Shown here: piece by piece, positions 26,989-36,048 of the stretch | How positions within the stretch are numbered: position 1 is the stretch's first letter | How the letters are laid out: every line of letters starts with the position of its first letter | Source of the DNA: Micromonospora sp. NBC_01813 | GTDB lineage: Bacteria > Actinomycetota > Actinomycetes > Mycobacteriales > Micromonosporaceae | Length of the DNA stretch: 64,000 nucleotides | Direction of reading: 5' to 3' | NCBI RefSeq assembly: GCF_035917335.1 | Contig: NZ_CP109067.1 | Location: 1,738,501-1,802,500 of the forward strand | The notes under the pieces: model-generated | The model's input: only the letters and a program-made list of their open reading frames with translations | What the model was told of the DNA's origin: nothing | Databases searched by the model: none | Position numbers and translations under genes: made by a program

Positions 26989-27021
26989 GCGCGGCTGTGC
27001 CGCGCCACCCTGGTGCGGCAC
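26989..27021. terminator. Competing hairpins between convergent genes
   Basis: GCGCGGC (26989-26995) pairs with GCCGCGC (26999-27005) over a 3-nt loop. Alternatively GTGCCGC (26997-27003) pairs with GCGGCAC (27015-27021). The site falls between the DUF1345 stop and the convergent membrane-protein stop, the right place for a bidirectional terminator. There is no T-tract. Confidence 0.45.
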
Positions 27022-27045
27022 CCGGACCCCGGCCTCGACAGGTGG

Positions 27046-27612
27046 CTACGCCGCCTTGCTGATCTGGCTCTCGAAGCGCTGCCGCAGTGAGTCGGCCCGC
27101 TGCGGATCGGCGAAACCCCGGAAGGCCTGATCGACGAACTCGGCGGGCATCATCACCTCGACCTGGGTACGGAAGTCCTCGTCGAGCTGCGTGACGGTCA
27201 CCTCCACCGGCTCGGCGAGGCGGGCCACGATGGGGCCCGCGTTCATCCGCGACAGCATGTACGGCGTACCAGGTGTGCCGGTGGCACAGAGGTAGTAGCC
27301 GTACGCGGTGCCGGGCTGCTCCGCAGTTCCGGCGTCCAACTGCCACACCTCCGCGGTGCACAGCATCCGTTCGTCCGGGTTCACCTCGTGACCGTGCGCG
27401 GCGTGCTCGTCGCTGGTCGACTGCTCGATGCTGGTGGCGATCCGCGTCGCCGCGTCCTCGCGCAGCTGGGCCTCGGTCAGCACCGGCTCGGCGGACGCGA
27501 CGGAGTAGTAGAGACCCACCGTCAGCAACGCCAACACGAGGACCTCAGGAACCACCCACCAGGCGGTCGCACGGCGACGCGGAGCACCCAAGGAATCGAC
27601 ATCTCTCGACAC
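27046..27612 (-). CDS. Membrane-anchored hypothetical protein
   Basis: 188 residues from a GTG at 27612. One hydrophobic span (WWVVPEVLVLALLTVGLYYSVA, given here in outline at about residues 18-38) follows a basic N-terminus, so the rest probably faces outside. The exported part has two cysteines (in MLCTAEVW and YYLCATG) that could pair. No domain recognised. It is co-directional with, and 84 bp upstream... relative to transcription it lies downstream of the NuoF-like gene, so it may be the last gene of that operon. Confidence 0.6.
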   Translation of the reverse strand: MSRDVDSLGAPRRRATAWWVVPEVLVLALLTVGLYYSVASAEPVLTEAQLREDAATRIATSIEQSTSDEHAAHGHEVNPDERMLCTAEVWQLDAGTAEQPGTAYGYYLCATGTPGTPYMLSRMNAGPIVARLAEPVEVTVTQLDEDFRTQVEVMMPAEFVDQAFRGFADPQRADSLRQRFESQISKAA

Positions 27613-27696
27613 CCTTGCAGTGTCGCAGCAGATGACGCGGAAGGAAAGCCGCGGCGGACACCCGCGGCCGGATCGCCGCCGGTGTCCGGGTCCGGG

Positions 27697-29169
27697 TCAG
27701 CTCTTGCCCTCGCTGAGCCGCAACGCCAACGCGGGACACATGTTGACCGCTTTACGGGCCCCCGGCTCCAACCAGACCGGCACCGGGCTCGACGGGAAGG
27801 CCGGGAAGCCGTTCGCGTCCAGTCGGATGTACTCGGGCACCACGTGCGCGCAGAGCCCGTGCCCGTCGCACCGGGTCCAGTCGACACTGAGCCGCTTGGT
27901 CCCGCCGGACGGCGCGTCCACCGGCAGCGGCAGGATGCCCTTGACCGGTTTACCGCATCCGTCGCCGCCGGCGTGGGCGGCCAGGTCCTCGGCGAAGACG
28001 TCCAATGCCGAGATGGCGAACCGGGAGGTGCCGTCGGGGTGGCTGCACGCGCCCCTGCCCTTGATCACGCTGGCGGCGGCCCGGACCGCGTCGACCGCCG
28101 CGCTACCGATCACCAACGAGTCGATGGTGCGGGCCATGTCCGGCAGGCCGAGCCGACAAGGCCCGCACTGGCCGGCCGACTCGCCGGCCATGTAGTGCAC
28201 GACCCTGGCCACCTCGCCGAGCGGGCAGGTGCCCTCACCCAACGGGATGGTGATGCCGGCACCGAGCGTGCCGCCCACCTTGGTGAAACCCTTGCGGGAG
28301 ACCTCGACGGTCGCCACCGCCTCCGGCGTGATCCATTTGCCGTGGTACCCGCCGATCAGCAGGCCGGGCCCGACGGTCGCCTCGCACAGCTCCAGGATGT
28401 CGCGCAACGGGGTCCCGGTGGGGCATTCCACCACCGCCGGCCGGGCGGCCGACCCGCCGATGGTCAGCAGCACCGTACCCGGCTCGTCGGGCAGGCCGAC
28501 CGCGCTGTACTCGTAGGGACCGAGCCGGGCCGCGACCGCGAGTTGCGAGTACGTCTCCGCGTTGGACAGCAGAGTCGGCAGACCGGACACCCCGGAGTCG
28601 CTGGATCGGATCTTCACTCCGGGTGGAATGTGCGGAAGCCCGTTGATGCCGCGTACCAGCGCGCCGCCCTCGCCGGAGATGAACCGGTGCGGGACGGTGA
28701 CGATGCTGGTGGGCACGGGCATCCGTCGCTCCGCCAGCGCCGCCGACAGCGAGGCACCGCCCACTCCGTCATCGGCGACCCCGATGACGATCTCCTCAGC
28801 CTCCAGGGCGAACGCCGCCAACGCGGCGCCGTCGAGGATCAGGTGCGGTGCCCGGGTGAGCAGCACCTTGTCCTTCCAACTGGCAGGTTCGCCCTCAGTC
28901 GCGTTGACCACGACCACGACGGGCTTGTCCTGCTTGTCGGCTGATTCGACCACCGCCTTCACCTTGCGATGGAACGGGAACCCCGCGCCACCCCGGCCCT
29001 TGAGGTCGATCGCCTCACCCAGCCGCATCAGATCGTCGACCGACAGTGGACCGACCCCGCCGTGCACCTCCTCGTGTGCCCGTAGGTCGAGCCGGCCGAA
29101 CTCCTCGAAGCCGGCGGTCAACCGGGGTGGACCGATGGTCGCGACCGGCGGAACGGTTGCCGTGCTCAA
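27697..29169 (-). CDS. NuoF-like NADH/FMN protein fused to a [3Fe-4S]-type ferredoxin
   Basis: 490 residues. The FMN/NADH site LKGRGGAGFPFHRKV and VVNATEGEPASWKDK mark the NuoF/HoxF fold, followed by an SLBB-like part and an iron-sulfur helical domain. The N3-cluster loop reads ESAGQCGPCRLG: the first of the usual C-x2-C-x2-C cysteines is alanine. A C-terminal ferredoxin follows (CDGHGLCAHVVPEYIRLDANG, then MCPALAL), with the C-x5-C...CP spacing of actinomycete [3Fe-4S] ferredoxins. The TTG start overlaps the upstream gene's stop (TTG/TGA) and is preceded by GGAG. It probably feeds electrons from NAD(P)H to the coupled membrane protein. Confidence 0.85.
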   Translation of the reverse strand: MSTATVPPVATIGPPRLTAGFEEFGRLDLRAHEEVHGGVGPLSVDDLMRLGEAIDLKGRGGAGFPFHRKVKAVVESADKQDKPVVVVVNATEGEPASWKDKVLLTRAPHLILDGAALAAFALEAEEIVIGVADDGVGGASLSAALAERRMPVPTSIVTVPHRFISGEGGALVRGINGLPHIPPGVKIRSSDSGVSGLPTLLSNAETYSQLAVAARLGPYEYSAVGLPDEPGTVLLTIGGSAARPAVVECPTGTPLRDILELCEATVGPGLLIGGYHGKWITPEAVATVEVSRKGFTKVGGTLGAGITIPLGEGTCPLGEVARVVHYMAGESAGQCGPCRLGLPDMARTIDSLVIGSAAVDAVRAAASVIKGRGACSHPDGTSRFAISALDVFAEDLAAHAGGDGCGKPVKGILPLPVDAPSGGTKRLSVDWTRCDGHGLCAHVVPEYIRLDANGFPAFPSSPVPVWLEPGARKAVNMCPALALRLSEGKS

Positions 29170-30821
29170 TTCGCCTCTCCTCGAAGCCGGGTCCAGTAGT
29201 CCTCGTCGACGTCGTCGGCCCCGCCACGGCCACGGCCGGACCGGCGGCCCGACGACTCCGCCGCGGCCGCCCGCTGGGCGCGCCGGGATGCGAGGTCGAC
29301 CAGGGTGGGGGTGTCGTCCGCCGGGTAGTCGGCCAGGTCGCGGCTGCCCGCCGGCGGCTCCACCTCGGCGCGACGCCGGGCGGCGCGGCTACGGACCGGC
29401 TCTGCCGACTCGGGCCGGTCGTCGAAGCGTCCCCGGGGACCGGCCCCGGAAACCGGCCGGTCGTCGGCGAACCGACTGCGGGCACCCGAGCCGGAGACCG
29501 GCCGGTCGTCGGCGTAGCGGCCTCTGGAGCCGACGGTGTCGTCCACCGGACGCCGGTTGTCGTAGCCTCGATCGTCGTCGGCGTAGCGACGACGGCCATC
29601 ATCGGGTTCCGCGACGCGGCGCCGGTCGGACTCCTCGCTGTAGCGCCGCCGGGAACCGGTGTCCTCCTCGGCGTACCGGCCCCGGCCGGAGTCCTCCTCT
29701 TCCCGCCGGCGGCGATCGGTGGCCTCGCTGCGGGCCGGTTCGGACCGACGTGCGGCAGGGCGCTCCTCCTCGGCGTACCGGCCGCGGCCGGAGTCGTCCA
29801 CCCGTGGCACCCGGTCGGCGTCGATCTGGCGGTACGCGCGGGTCTCCTCGGCCAGCGACGAGCGGGTCCGCTCCGCCGGCTGGGGCACCTCGGGCACCCG
29901 GTAGCGGTCGGAGGGTCGCGGCGTGGCACCGCGGGCGGCACCCACCGGAGCCCACGAGTCGATCATGTCCGCGCGTCCCCCGAGCGCCCCGAAACGGGCG
30001 GTCGCCGGCTCCAGGCTGATCCGGTCGTCGCGGCTGCCGCGACGGCGTGACGAGCCGGAACCGGAGCGGGAGTCCTCGGCCATCTTGCCGACCGGCTTGA
30101 TCGACGTGCCGGTCGCCTGCGAGACGAACGGCTTCTTCTTGCCCACCCCGGTCGCCAACCGGACCAGCAAGGCGATGACCACCAGCACGATGCAGACGAT
30201 GTAGCTCAGCGTGACCCAGGTCGCGGGAGGCCGGCCAGCACCGAGACCGTGCAGGATGCCGATCGGCCACGCCACGTAGGCGCCGCTGTGCATGGCCCGC
30301 CACATCCATGGTGGACCGACGCCGACCCAGCGGGCCCGGGCGAGGCCGGTCCAGAGGATGGCGAACATGATGTACGCCGAGAGCGTGCCGAAACCGACGT
30401 AGAACGCCTGGCCGCCGCCGAGGAACGGGATGAACGCGCCGACCATCGAGACCGCGCCGGTGGTGATCTGCGTGACGATGTGCAGCACCAGGCAGACGAT
30501 GGCCATGATCCCGGTGGTGCGGTGCGCCGACTGCAGCAGCACCCGGTGTCGGGGCAGCAGGACGATGCGGTCGGTGGCGAGCAGCCCGACCATCACCGTG
30601 ATGCTCAGCGACACCAACGCGAACACGCCGCCGAAGAAGTCCGTGAAGAAGAACGCGTACACGTACGCGATCCGCCCCGCCGGCGTGAGCATCGCCAGCG
30701 CCCAGAAGACCGCCAGCACCGATGCCGAAAGGACCAGGACCGACAGCCGGGACGGCTGTCGCATCCCGGGTAGCTCGGGCCTGGGGCCGGCGGGTCGCTG
30801 GTTCTGGTTCGTCCGCGCCAT
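29166..30821 (-). CDS. Ferric-reductase-like heme membrane protein with long repetitive charged tail
   Basis: 551 residues from an ATG at 30821 (GAGGAG 3 bases upstream). Six hydrophobic segments occupy residues about 27-222. Histidines H100, H114, H178 and H191 fall in membrane helices, as expected for two b-type hemes in ferric-reductase/NOX-like proteins. From residue about 224 the protein becomes a hydrophilic Arg/Asp/Glu/Gly tail with recurring units: SGRGRYAEE twice, RYADDRPVSG, RFADDRPVSG and RFDDRPES. No flavin or NAD domain is fused; that role probably belongs to the next gene, whose start overlaps this stop. Confidence 0.82.
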   Translation of the reverse strand: MARTNQNQRPAGPRPELPGMRQPSRLSVLVLSASVLAVFWALAMLTPAGRIAYVYAFFFTDFFGGVFALVSLSITVMVGLLATDRIVLLPRHRVLLQSAHRTTGIMAIVCLVLHIVTQITTGAVSMVGAFIPFLGGGQAFYVGFGTLSAYIMFAILWTGLARARWVGVGPPWMWRAMHSGAYVAWPIGILHGLGAGRPPATWVTLSYIVCIVLVVIALLVRLATGVGKKKPFVSQATGTSIKPVGKMAEDSRSGSGSSRRRGSRDDRISLEPATARFGALGGRADMIDSWAPVGAARGATPRPSDRYRVPEVPQPAERTRSSLAEETRAYRQIDADRVPRVDDSGRGRYAEEERPAARRSEPARSEATDRRRREEEDSGRGRYAEEDTGSRRRYSEESDRRRVAEPDDGRRRYADDDRGYDNRRPVDDTVGSRGRYADDRPVSGSGARSRFADDRPVSGAGPRGRFDDRPESAEPVRSRAARRRAEVEPPAGSRDLADYPADDTPTLVDLASRRAQRAAAAESSGRRSGRGRGGADDVDEDYWTRLRGEAN

Positions 30822-31132
30822 ATGCTCCTCGATCTCCCGCTTGGTGCCATCCGAGCACTCTTGGCAGCCGAGCTGTGTGCCCGGTCCACCGCGAATGCCT
30901 TGCCCTTGGCGTGGCGCCGGAGAAACCGTACCGCTTCCCGGTCGTTTCGCCCGCTCCAGTGCCCGTCCCTCAGCAACTACGTAGCCGGGGCCTCCGCGGA
31001 TGAACGCTGCCGACATTTGATTGGCGGCGGGGCACTCTGCCGGAATCATCCCGCTAGTTCCCGGTCGACTTCACCAGCCGAACGCTGCATCTATGACGGA
31101 AAGTAGGCGTCCGATCACGACAGATTATTTGT
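30822..31132. other. Upstream region of the ferric-reductase-like operon
   Basis: No gene seen. The proximal 230 bp is GC-rich; the distal part (31080-31146) is AT-rich and serves the terminator of the convergently placed secreted-protein gene. A promoter for the redox operon is expected here, but no clear -35/-10 pair was recognised. Confidence 0.35.
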
Positions 31133-31185
31133 TAAAAAATAAAGATGCCCCTCCGGCGCCGCGTGGAGAGCGACGCCGGAGGGGC
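31133..31185 (-). terminator. Strong rho-independent terminator of the duplicated-domain gene
   Basis: Perfect 12-bp stem: GCCCCTCCGGCG (31147-31158) with CGCCGGAGGGGC (31174-31185), 15-nt loop. On the minus strand the stem is followed by ATCTTTATTTTTTAAC, a genuine T-tract. It lies 44 bp after the stop of the gene at 31230. It is the best intrinsic terminator in the window. Confidence 0.9.
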
Positions 31186-31229
31186 CGGTTCCCGGGTGAG
31201 CGGCGGGAACCCGTCTGGTCCGGCTCAGG

Positions 31230-32084
31230 TCAGCTGGACTGCAACTGACAGGTGGCCAGCGACTCCAGCCCGACCGGACGCTCACCTTGGCGCCCGATCG
31301 AGATCGCGATCCGCTCCAGCGCCGCGGTCCGCTTGTCCGCCAACGGCCCGAGGATCGCGTTGTTCACGAAGTTCGCACCGCCCTGCCCCTGGCTGCTGAT
31401 CAGCCGCGCGTTCGCCTCGGCGATCTGCGTCTCCAGCGCCTGCAGGTTCCGGTCCACCTCGGCCTGCGCCGAAGCCGGCACCGCCGGCAACCGGTCGGCG
31501 ACACTCGGGCACACGATGGTGCCAGCGCCGGCGTTGCCTTCGTTGGCCGGTGGTTGCGTGGCGGCGGGCGGTGCGGCAGCGGGTGGCGCGGCGGCGGGCG
31601 GTGCGCCGGCGTCGCCGCCGGCCGCCGCGCCACCGGTGACGAGCTGGCAGGTGGCCAGCGACTCCAGCCCGACCGGACGCTCACCTTGGCGCCCGATCGA
31701 GATCGCGATCCGCTCCAGCGCCGCGGTCCGCTTGTCCGCCAACGGCCCGAGGATCGCGTTGTTCACGAAGTTCGCACCGCCCTGCCCCTGGCTGCTGATC
31801 AGCCGCGCGTTCGCCTCGGCGATCTGCGTCTCCAGCGCCTGCAGGTTCCGGTCCACCTCGGCCTGCGCCGAAGCCGGCACCGCCGGCAACCGGTCGGCGA
31901 CGCTCGGGCAGGCGATGGTGCCGACGTCAGCGGATGTGGCGGTGTCCGCTGCCGCCAGACCCAGTCCGGCCCCCATGATCACGGTAGCCAGGCCGAGCGT
32001 GCCGGCGATCTTCCACCGTCGGGACTTCAAGGGCGACGGACCGACCGGGTGATCGACCCTACGCCGAGGAGAGCGCGTGTTCAT
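31230..32084 (-). CDS. Secreted protein with two identical tandem domains
   Basis: 284 residues from an ATG at 32084. A basic N-terminus and a hydrophobic segment (WKIAGTLGLATVIMGAGLGL) form a signal peptide or anchor. Two copies of an about 90-residue domain follow, each beginning CPSVADRLPAVPASAQ and ending LESLATCQL, so each has one cysteine near either end. They are joined by an Ala/Pro-rich linker. Within the domain, EVDRNLQALETQIAEANARL is helical. No family recognised. A 254-bp DNA segment is identical between copies. The gene ends at a strong terminator, so it is probably monocistronic. Confidence 0.72.
   Translation of the reverse strand: MNTRSPRRRVDHPVGPSPLKSRRWKIAGTLGLATVIMGAGLGLAAADTATSADVGTIACPSVADRLPAVPASAQAEVDRNLQALETQIAEANARLISSQGQGGANFVNNAILGPLADKRTAALERIAISIGRQGERPVGLESLATCQLVTGGAAAGGDAGAPPAAAPPAAAPPAATQPPANEGNAGAGTIVCPSVADRLPAVPASAQAEVDRNLQALETQIAEANARLISSQGQGGANFVNNAILGPLADKRTAALERIAISIGRQGERPVGLESLATCQLQSS
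31249..31502. repeat. 254-bp perfect direct repeat, copy 1
   Basis: Identical over its whole length to 31648-31901, at a distance of 399 bp. The first mismatch is at 31503 (A versus G); near-identity continues for a few more bases. It encodes most of the C-terminal domain of the secreted protein. Confidence 0.95.
31648..31901. repeat. 254-bp perfect direct repeat, copy 2
   Basis: Second copy of the repeat at 31249-31502, encoding the N-terminal domain of the same protein. No silent differences, so the duplication is recent or homogenised by recombination. Confidence 0.95.
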
Positions 32085-32751
32085 TCGACTGAAACCCAAC
32101 CCTTCTGGGGACAGCTGCCGGTAGCCGCGCCGCTCGATCGACGGCATCCCGGTGGGCCACACGGCCCGTGTCCGACGACGCCCCGAGCGTGGGGTCACCG
32201 GACACTGTCGGAGATGTTCTGGTGAGGCTTCGGCGATCTCCGCCGCTGTCTCGTCCATGCATACGGCGGTCCGACGGGGACGGTTCAACCTCGGCGAGAG
32301 CTATTCGGCGGACCCCGCCGAGGCAACCACCTGATCGATCGAGCCAAGTTGATGCATTCCGCACGGCCGTCTCGGCGGGAGCGGTGCCGGCCGGGCGGAC
32401 ACGGCGGCACCGCCGTCGGGCCGATCACCGGGAGCCGGCGATCCACGACATTCACCGAGGGAATCAGCCGGAAAATAAGGCGGGGCGACGCAGCCGACTC
32501 TTGCGGGAGACCGACGTTAAGGCGCGCCGCCCCGCTCACACACACTACTCCCGCACCCTGCGAAAAGGATTGCTGGACGCGCTGTAGCGGACTAGCAATT
32601 GCTTGGCCGGGGACGGGGCGCGGACCACGGTTGGCTGATCGGCCGATCAGCAGGGTGGAGGCGGCGGGACATCGACTCCGGCGACGGACCCCCGGGCCGA
32701 CGGTGCGCCGCTGCCGGCCAGGACCGCGCGCGGGTGCGAGAATCGACGGCG
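32085..32751. other. Long intergenic region without a recognisable gene
   Basis: 667 bp between the divergent secreted-protein and biliverdin-reductase-like genes. Reading frames here show no protein-like pattern. Two structures stand out: GCGGGGCG (32480-32487) can pair with CGCCCCGC (32528-32535) across a 40-nt loop, and an 18-bp palindrome lies at 32634-32651. No cobalamin box was seen on either strand. Confidence 0.4.
32634..32651. promoter_or_regulatory. 18-bp perfect palindrome GCTGATCGGCCGATCAGC
   Basis: Arms GCTGATCGG and CCGATCAGC meet with no spacer, about 100 bp before the biliverdin-reductase-like gene. Size and symmetry suit a TetR-type operator. It could regulate that gene and the cobLMK genes after it. 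Confidence 0.5.
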
Positions 32752-33156
32752 ATGGCCATCACCGATCCGCCCGCACCCAGCGCCGCGCTGCGCGACTTCT
32801 GGCGCGAGCGACACCTGTGCTCGCTGACCACCCTGCGCGGCGACGGCAGCCCGCACGTCGTTCCGGTCGGCGTCACCTTCGATCCCGACGACGGCACCGC
32901 CCGGGTGATCACCTCCGGTCGGTCCCGCAAAGCCGTCCACGTCCGCGCCAGCGGTGCGCCCGGCGCTCGGGTGGCGGTCTGCCAGGTCGACGGCCGGCGG
33001 TGGTCGACGCTCGAGGGCCGGGCCTGGATCCGCGACGATCCGCGGACGGTCCGCGACGCCGAGGAGCGCTACGCCCAGCGTTACCGGACGCCACGCCCGA
33101 ACCCGGACCGGGTGGTCATCGTGATCGAGGTCACCCGCCGGCTCGGTAACCTCTGA
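32752..33156 (+). CDS. F420-dependent PPOX-family protein, Rv2074-like (biliverdin reductase type)
   Basis: 134 residues. A split-barrel flavin/deazaflavin fold with [35 protein letters not shown] and [21 protein letters not shown]. From memory these segments resemble Mycobacterium tuberculosis Rv2074, described as an F420-dependent biliverdin reductase. In that species Rv2074 also sits beside cobL, cobM and cobK, as here. The ATG at 32752 is chosen over upstream in-frame starts because homologous sequence begins there. The ribosome site is weak. Confidence 0.82.
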   Translation: MAITDPPAPSAALRDFWRERHLCSLTTLRGDGSPHVVPVGVTFDPDDGTARVITSGRSRKAVHVRASGAPGARVAVCQVDGRRWSTLEGRAWIRDDPRTVRDAEERYAQRYRTPRPNPDRVVIVIEVTRRLGNL

Positions 33157-33266
33157 TCCGCCGCCCGCTCCGGCGACCCGCACGATCGCCGATCACTCGG
33201 CGGGCGACATCCGCAACCGGCAGGGTGGCGGTGACCGCGGTCGGCACCAGGGGTTACCGTCCCCTC

Positions 33267-34496
33267 ATGCCCCCCACTCGCGGTCCCGCCATGGTCACCG
33301 TCGTCGGTATCGGTGCCGACGGGTGGGACGGTCTGTCCGGCGCCGGCCGCGCGGCGCTGCGCGCGGCCACCGTGCTGATGGGCAGCCGACGACAGATCGA
33401 CCTGATCCCGTCGCCGCACCGGCCGGCGGCCGTCGTCGCCTGGCCGACGCCGCTGCTCACCCACCTGCCCGGACTCATGGACGAACAGTCCGGACGGCAC
33501 GTCGCGGTGCTCGCCAGCGGCGACCCGATGCACTACGGGATCGGTGGCACCCTCGTCCGGCTGCTTGGCGCCGATCGGGTCCGTGCGGTTCCCCATCCGT
33601 CGGCGACCTCCCTTACCTGCGCCCGACTCGGCTGGCCGGTCGAAGAGGTCGACGTGATCAGCACCGTCGGGCGCCCGGTGCAACTGCTACACCCGTGGAT
33701 CCAGCCGCGTCGGCGTCTGGTGGTGCTGAGTTCGGGCGCCCACACCCCGGGCGAGGTGGCCGGGCTGCTGACCGCCCGAGGGTATGGGCCGAGTGCGCTG
33801 ACTGTGCTCGAACAACTCGGTGGTGTGCGGGAGCGGATACGGACCGTCGCCGCCCAGGACTGGTCCGACCTTGGCCCCGACCCGCTCAACGTGGTCGCGG
33901 TGCAGTGCCGGGCCGAGCCGCAGACGGTGCCGTTACCCCGCGTTCCCGGGCTACCGGACGACACCTACCAGCATGACGGGCAGCTGACCAAACGCGAGGT
34001 ACGGGCGATCACGCTGGCCCGGCTGGGCCCGCTGCCGGGGCACCTGCTCTGGGACATCGGCGCCGGCTCGGGCAGCATCGCCATCGAGTGGGCGCGGACC
34101 CACCCGCAGTGCCGGTCGATCGCCGTCGAGCACGATCCGCAGCGGGCGCGACGGATCGGCGACAACGCGACGGCACTCGGCGTACCAGGGGTGCGAGTGG
34201 TCACCGGGGCGGCACCCGACTCGCTCGCCGGGCTGGATCCGCCGGACGCGGTGTTCGTCGGTGGCGGGGTCACCACCGGCGGGCTACTCGACGCCGCCTG
34301 GTCGGCGCTGCGACCCGGTGGCCGGCTGGTGGTCAACGCGGTCACTCTGGAGTCCGAGGCCGTGCTGGCCGACTGGTACGCCCGGTTCGGCGGCGACCTG
34401 ACCCGGATCACGATCAACCGGGCCGCGCCGGTCGGCGGCTTCACCGGTTGGCGGCCGCTGATGCCGGTCACGCAGTGGGTGGTGCACCGGCCGTGA
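33267..34496 (+). CDS. cobL: Precorrin-6Y C5,15-methyltransferase (decarboxylating), CbiE-CbiT fusion
   Basis: 409 residues. The N-terminal half is a tetrapyrrole methylase ([29 protein letters not shown]), corresponding to CbiE. The C-terminal half is a Rossmann methyltransferase ([37 protein letters not shown], written here as two motifs: LTKREVRA and [15 protein letters not shown]), corresponding to CbiT. It methylates C5 and C15 and decarboxylates the ring-C acetate in the aerobic pathway. An ATG at 33291 is an alternative start. The stop overlaps cobM (GTGA). No cobalamin riboswitch precedes it. Confidence 0.95.
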   Translation: MPPTRGPAMVTVVGIGADGWDGLSGAGRAALRAATVLMGSRRQIDLIPSPHRPAAVVAWPTPLLTHLPGLMDEQSGRHVAVLASGDPMHYGIGGTLVRLLGADRVRAVPHPSATSLTCARLGWPVEEVDVISTVGRPVQLLHPWIQPRRRLVVLSSGAHTPGEVAGLLTARGYGPSALTVLEQLGGVRERIRTVAAQDWSDLGPDPLNVVAVQCRAEPQTVPLPRVPGLPDDTYQHDGQLTKREVRAITLARLGPLPGHLLWDIGAGSGSIAIEWARTHPQCRSIAVEHDPQRARRIGDNATALGVPGVRVVTGAAPDSLAGLDPPDAVFVGGGVTTGGLLDAAWSALRPGGRLVVNAVTLESEAVLADWYARFGGDLTRITINRAAPVGGFTGWRPLMPVTQWVVHRP

Positions 34497-35236
34497 CCGT
34501 CCACTTCGTAGGTGCCGGACCCGGTGCCGCCGACCTGATAACCGTCCGTGGCCGCGACGCCATCGCCACCAGCCCGGTCTGCCTGTACGCCGGCAGCCTG
34601 GTGCCGCCGGAACTACTCGCCCACTGCCCCGCCGGGGCACGTCTGGTGGACACCGCCAACCTGACCCTCGACGAGATCGTCACCGAGATGGTCACCGCGC
34701 ACACCGCCGGGCGGGACGTGGCCCGGCTGCACTCCGGCGACCCGTCGGTGTTCAGCGCCGTGGCGGAACAGATCCGCCGGCTCGACGCCGCAGGGGTGCC
34801 GTACCGCATCGTGCCCGGGGTGCCGGCGTTCGCCGCCGCCGCCGCGGCGCTCGGCCGGGAGCTGACGGTGCCCGGCGTCGGGCAGACGGTGATCCTGACC
34901 CGGGTGTCGTCACGGTCCACCCCGATGCCGCCGGGTGAGGACCTGGCCACCCTCGGCGCGACCCGGGCCACCCTCGTGCTGCACCTGGCGGTGCAGCGGA
35001 TCGACGCGGTCGTCGCCGACCTGCTGCCGCACTACGGAGTGGACTGCCCGGTGGCGGTGGTCGCCCGAGCGAGCCGCCCCGACGAGGTGGTGCTGCGCGG
35101 CACGTTGGCCGACATCGCCGCGTCGGTCCACGCTGCCGGCATCGTGCGCACCGCGGTCATCATCGTCGGCGCGGTCCTGGGCGCCGCGGATTTCCCGGAC
35201 AGCCATCTCTACAGCGCCGACCGGTGCCGGCGGTGA
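34493..35236 (+). CDS. cobM: Precorrin-4 C11-methyltransferase
   Basis: 247 residues starting at a GTG in a GTGA overlap with the cobL stop. Tetrapyrrole-methylase motifs: [49 protein letters not shown] and [16 protein letters not shown]. It moves a SAM methyl group to C11 of precorrin-4. Length matches the family. Its 3' end overlaps cobK, giving a tightly coupled cobL-cobM-cobK operon. Confidence 0.96.
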   Translation: MTVHFVGAGPGAADLITVRGRDAIATSPVCLYAGSLVPPELLAHCPAGARLVDTANLTLDEIVTEMVTAHTAGRDVARLHSGDPSVFSAVAEQIRRLDAAGVPYRIVPGVPAFAAAAAALGRELTVPGVGQTVILTRVSSRSTPMPPGEDLATLGATRATLVLHLAVQRIDAVVADLLPHYGVDCPVAVVARASRPDEVVLRGTLADIAASVHAAGIVRTAVIIVGAVLGAADFPDSHLYSADRCRR

Positions 35237-36048
35237 CCACCGGTGGAGCTGGGGGCGCCGGCCCACAGCTGCGGGTGTTGATCCTCGGCGGTACGGCGCA
35301 GGCCCGCCAACTGGCCGCTGAACTTGCCGCAGCCACGGCCGCAGCCCCATCCGGGCGGGTGGTGACCTCCCTTGCCGGCCGGGTTGCCCGCCCCCGGCTG
35401 CCGGCCGGCGAAACCCGCGTCGGCGGCTTCGGCGGACCGGTCGGGCTGGCCCGTTGGCTGCGCGACGAACAGATGACCGCGGTGGTGGACGCCACCCATC
35501 CGTTCGCCACCCGGATCTCCGCGTCGGCGGTCGCCGCCTGTGCCGAGACCGGGGTCGCGCTGCTGGCGCTGCGCCGGCCCGGTTGGGTCGCCGGCCCCGG
35601 CGACGACTGGCACCGGGTGCCGGGCCTGACCGCCGCGGCGGCGGCGTTGCCGGCGCTCGGCCGCCGGGCGATGCTGACCACCGGCCGGCAGAGCCTCGCT
35701 GCCTTCGCGCCGCTGGACGGAATCTTCTTCCTGATCCGCACGGTGGACCCGCCCCAGCCACCACTTCCGGCCGACCGGGTGCTGCTGCTCGACCGAGGTC
35801 CGTACACGGTGGATGGTGAGTTGGCGTTGATGCGCCGGCACGACATCGACGTACTGGTCACCAAGGACAGCGGCGGCGAGGAGACAGCGGCCAAACTGAC
35901 CGCTGCCCGCCATCTCGGGCTGCCGGTGCTGATGGTGGACCGGACCCCGGCGCCGGACACGGCGACGGTCGCCACCGTCGACGCGGCCCTCGCCTGGCTG
36001 CTCGCACAGCCCACCGCTGCCGGGGCGCCGGGCAGTCAGACCGGGTAA
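35224..36048 (+). CDS. cobK: Precorrin-6A reductase
   Basis: 274 residues from a GTG that overlaps the cobM stop by 13 bp; a GTG at 35233 is possible. [19 protein letters not shown] is the NADPH-binding start. [17 protein letters not shown] and [19 protein letters not shown] are CobK/CbiJ signatures. It reduces the macrocycle of precorrin-6A. Its 3' end overlaps the convergent cobIJ gene by 13 bp, so the two transcripts are complementary there. Confidence 0.94.
   Translation: MPAVTTGGAGGAGPQLRVLILGGTAQARQLAAELAAATAAAPSGRVVTSLAGRVARPRLPAGETRVGGFGGPVGLARWLRDEQMTAVVDATHPFATRISASAVAACAETGVALLALRRPGWVAGPGDDWHRVPGLTAAAAALPALGRRAMLTTGRQSLAAFAPLDGIFFLIRTVDPPQPPLPADRVLLLDRGPYTVDGELALMRRHDIDVLVTKDSGGEETAAKLTAARHLGLPVLMVDRTPAPDTATVATVDAALAWLLAQPTAAGAPGSQTG

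Noticed and set aside
29370-29900. DNA tandem repeat in the ferric-reductase-like gene tail
   Set aside because: Repeats are clear at protein level but imperfect in DNA with variable spacing, so it is treated as a property of the protein.
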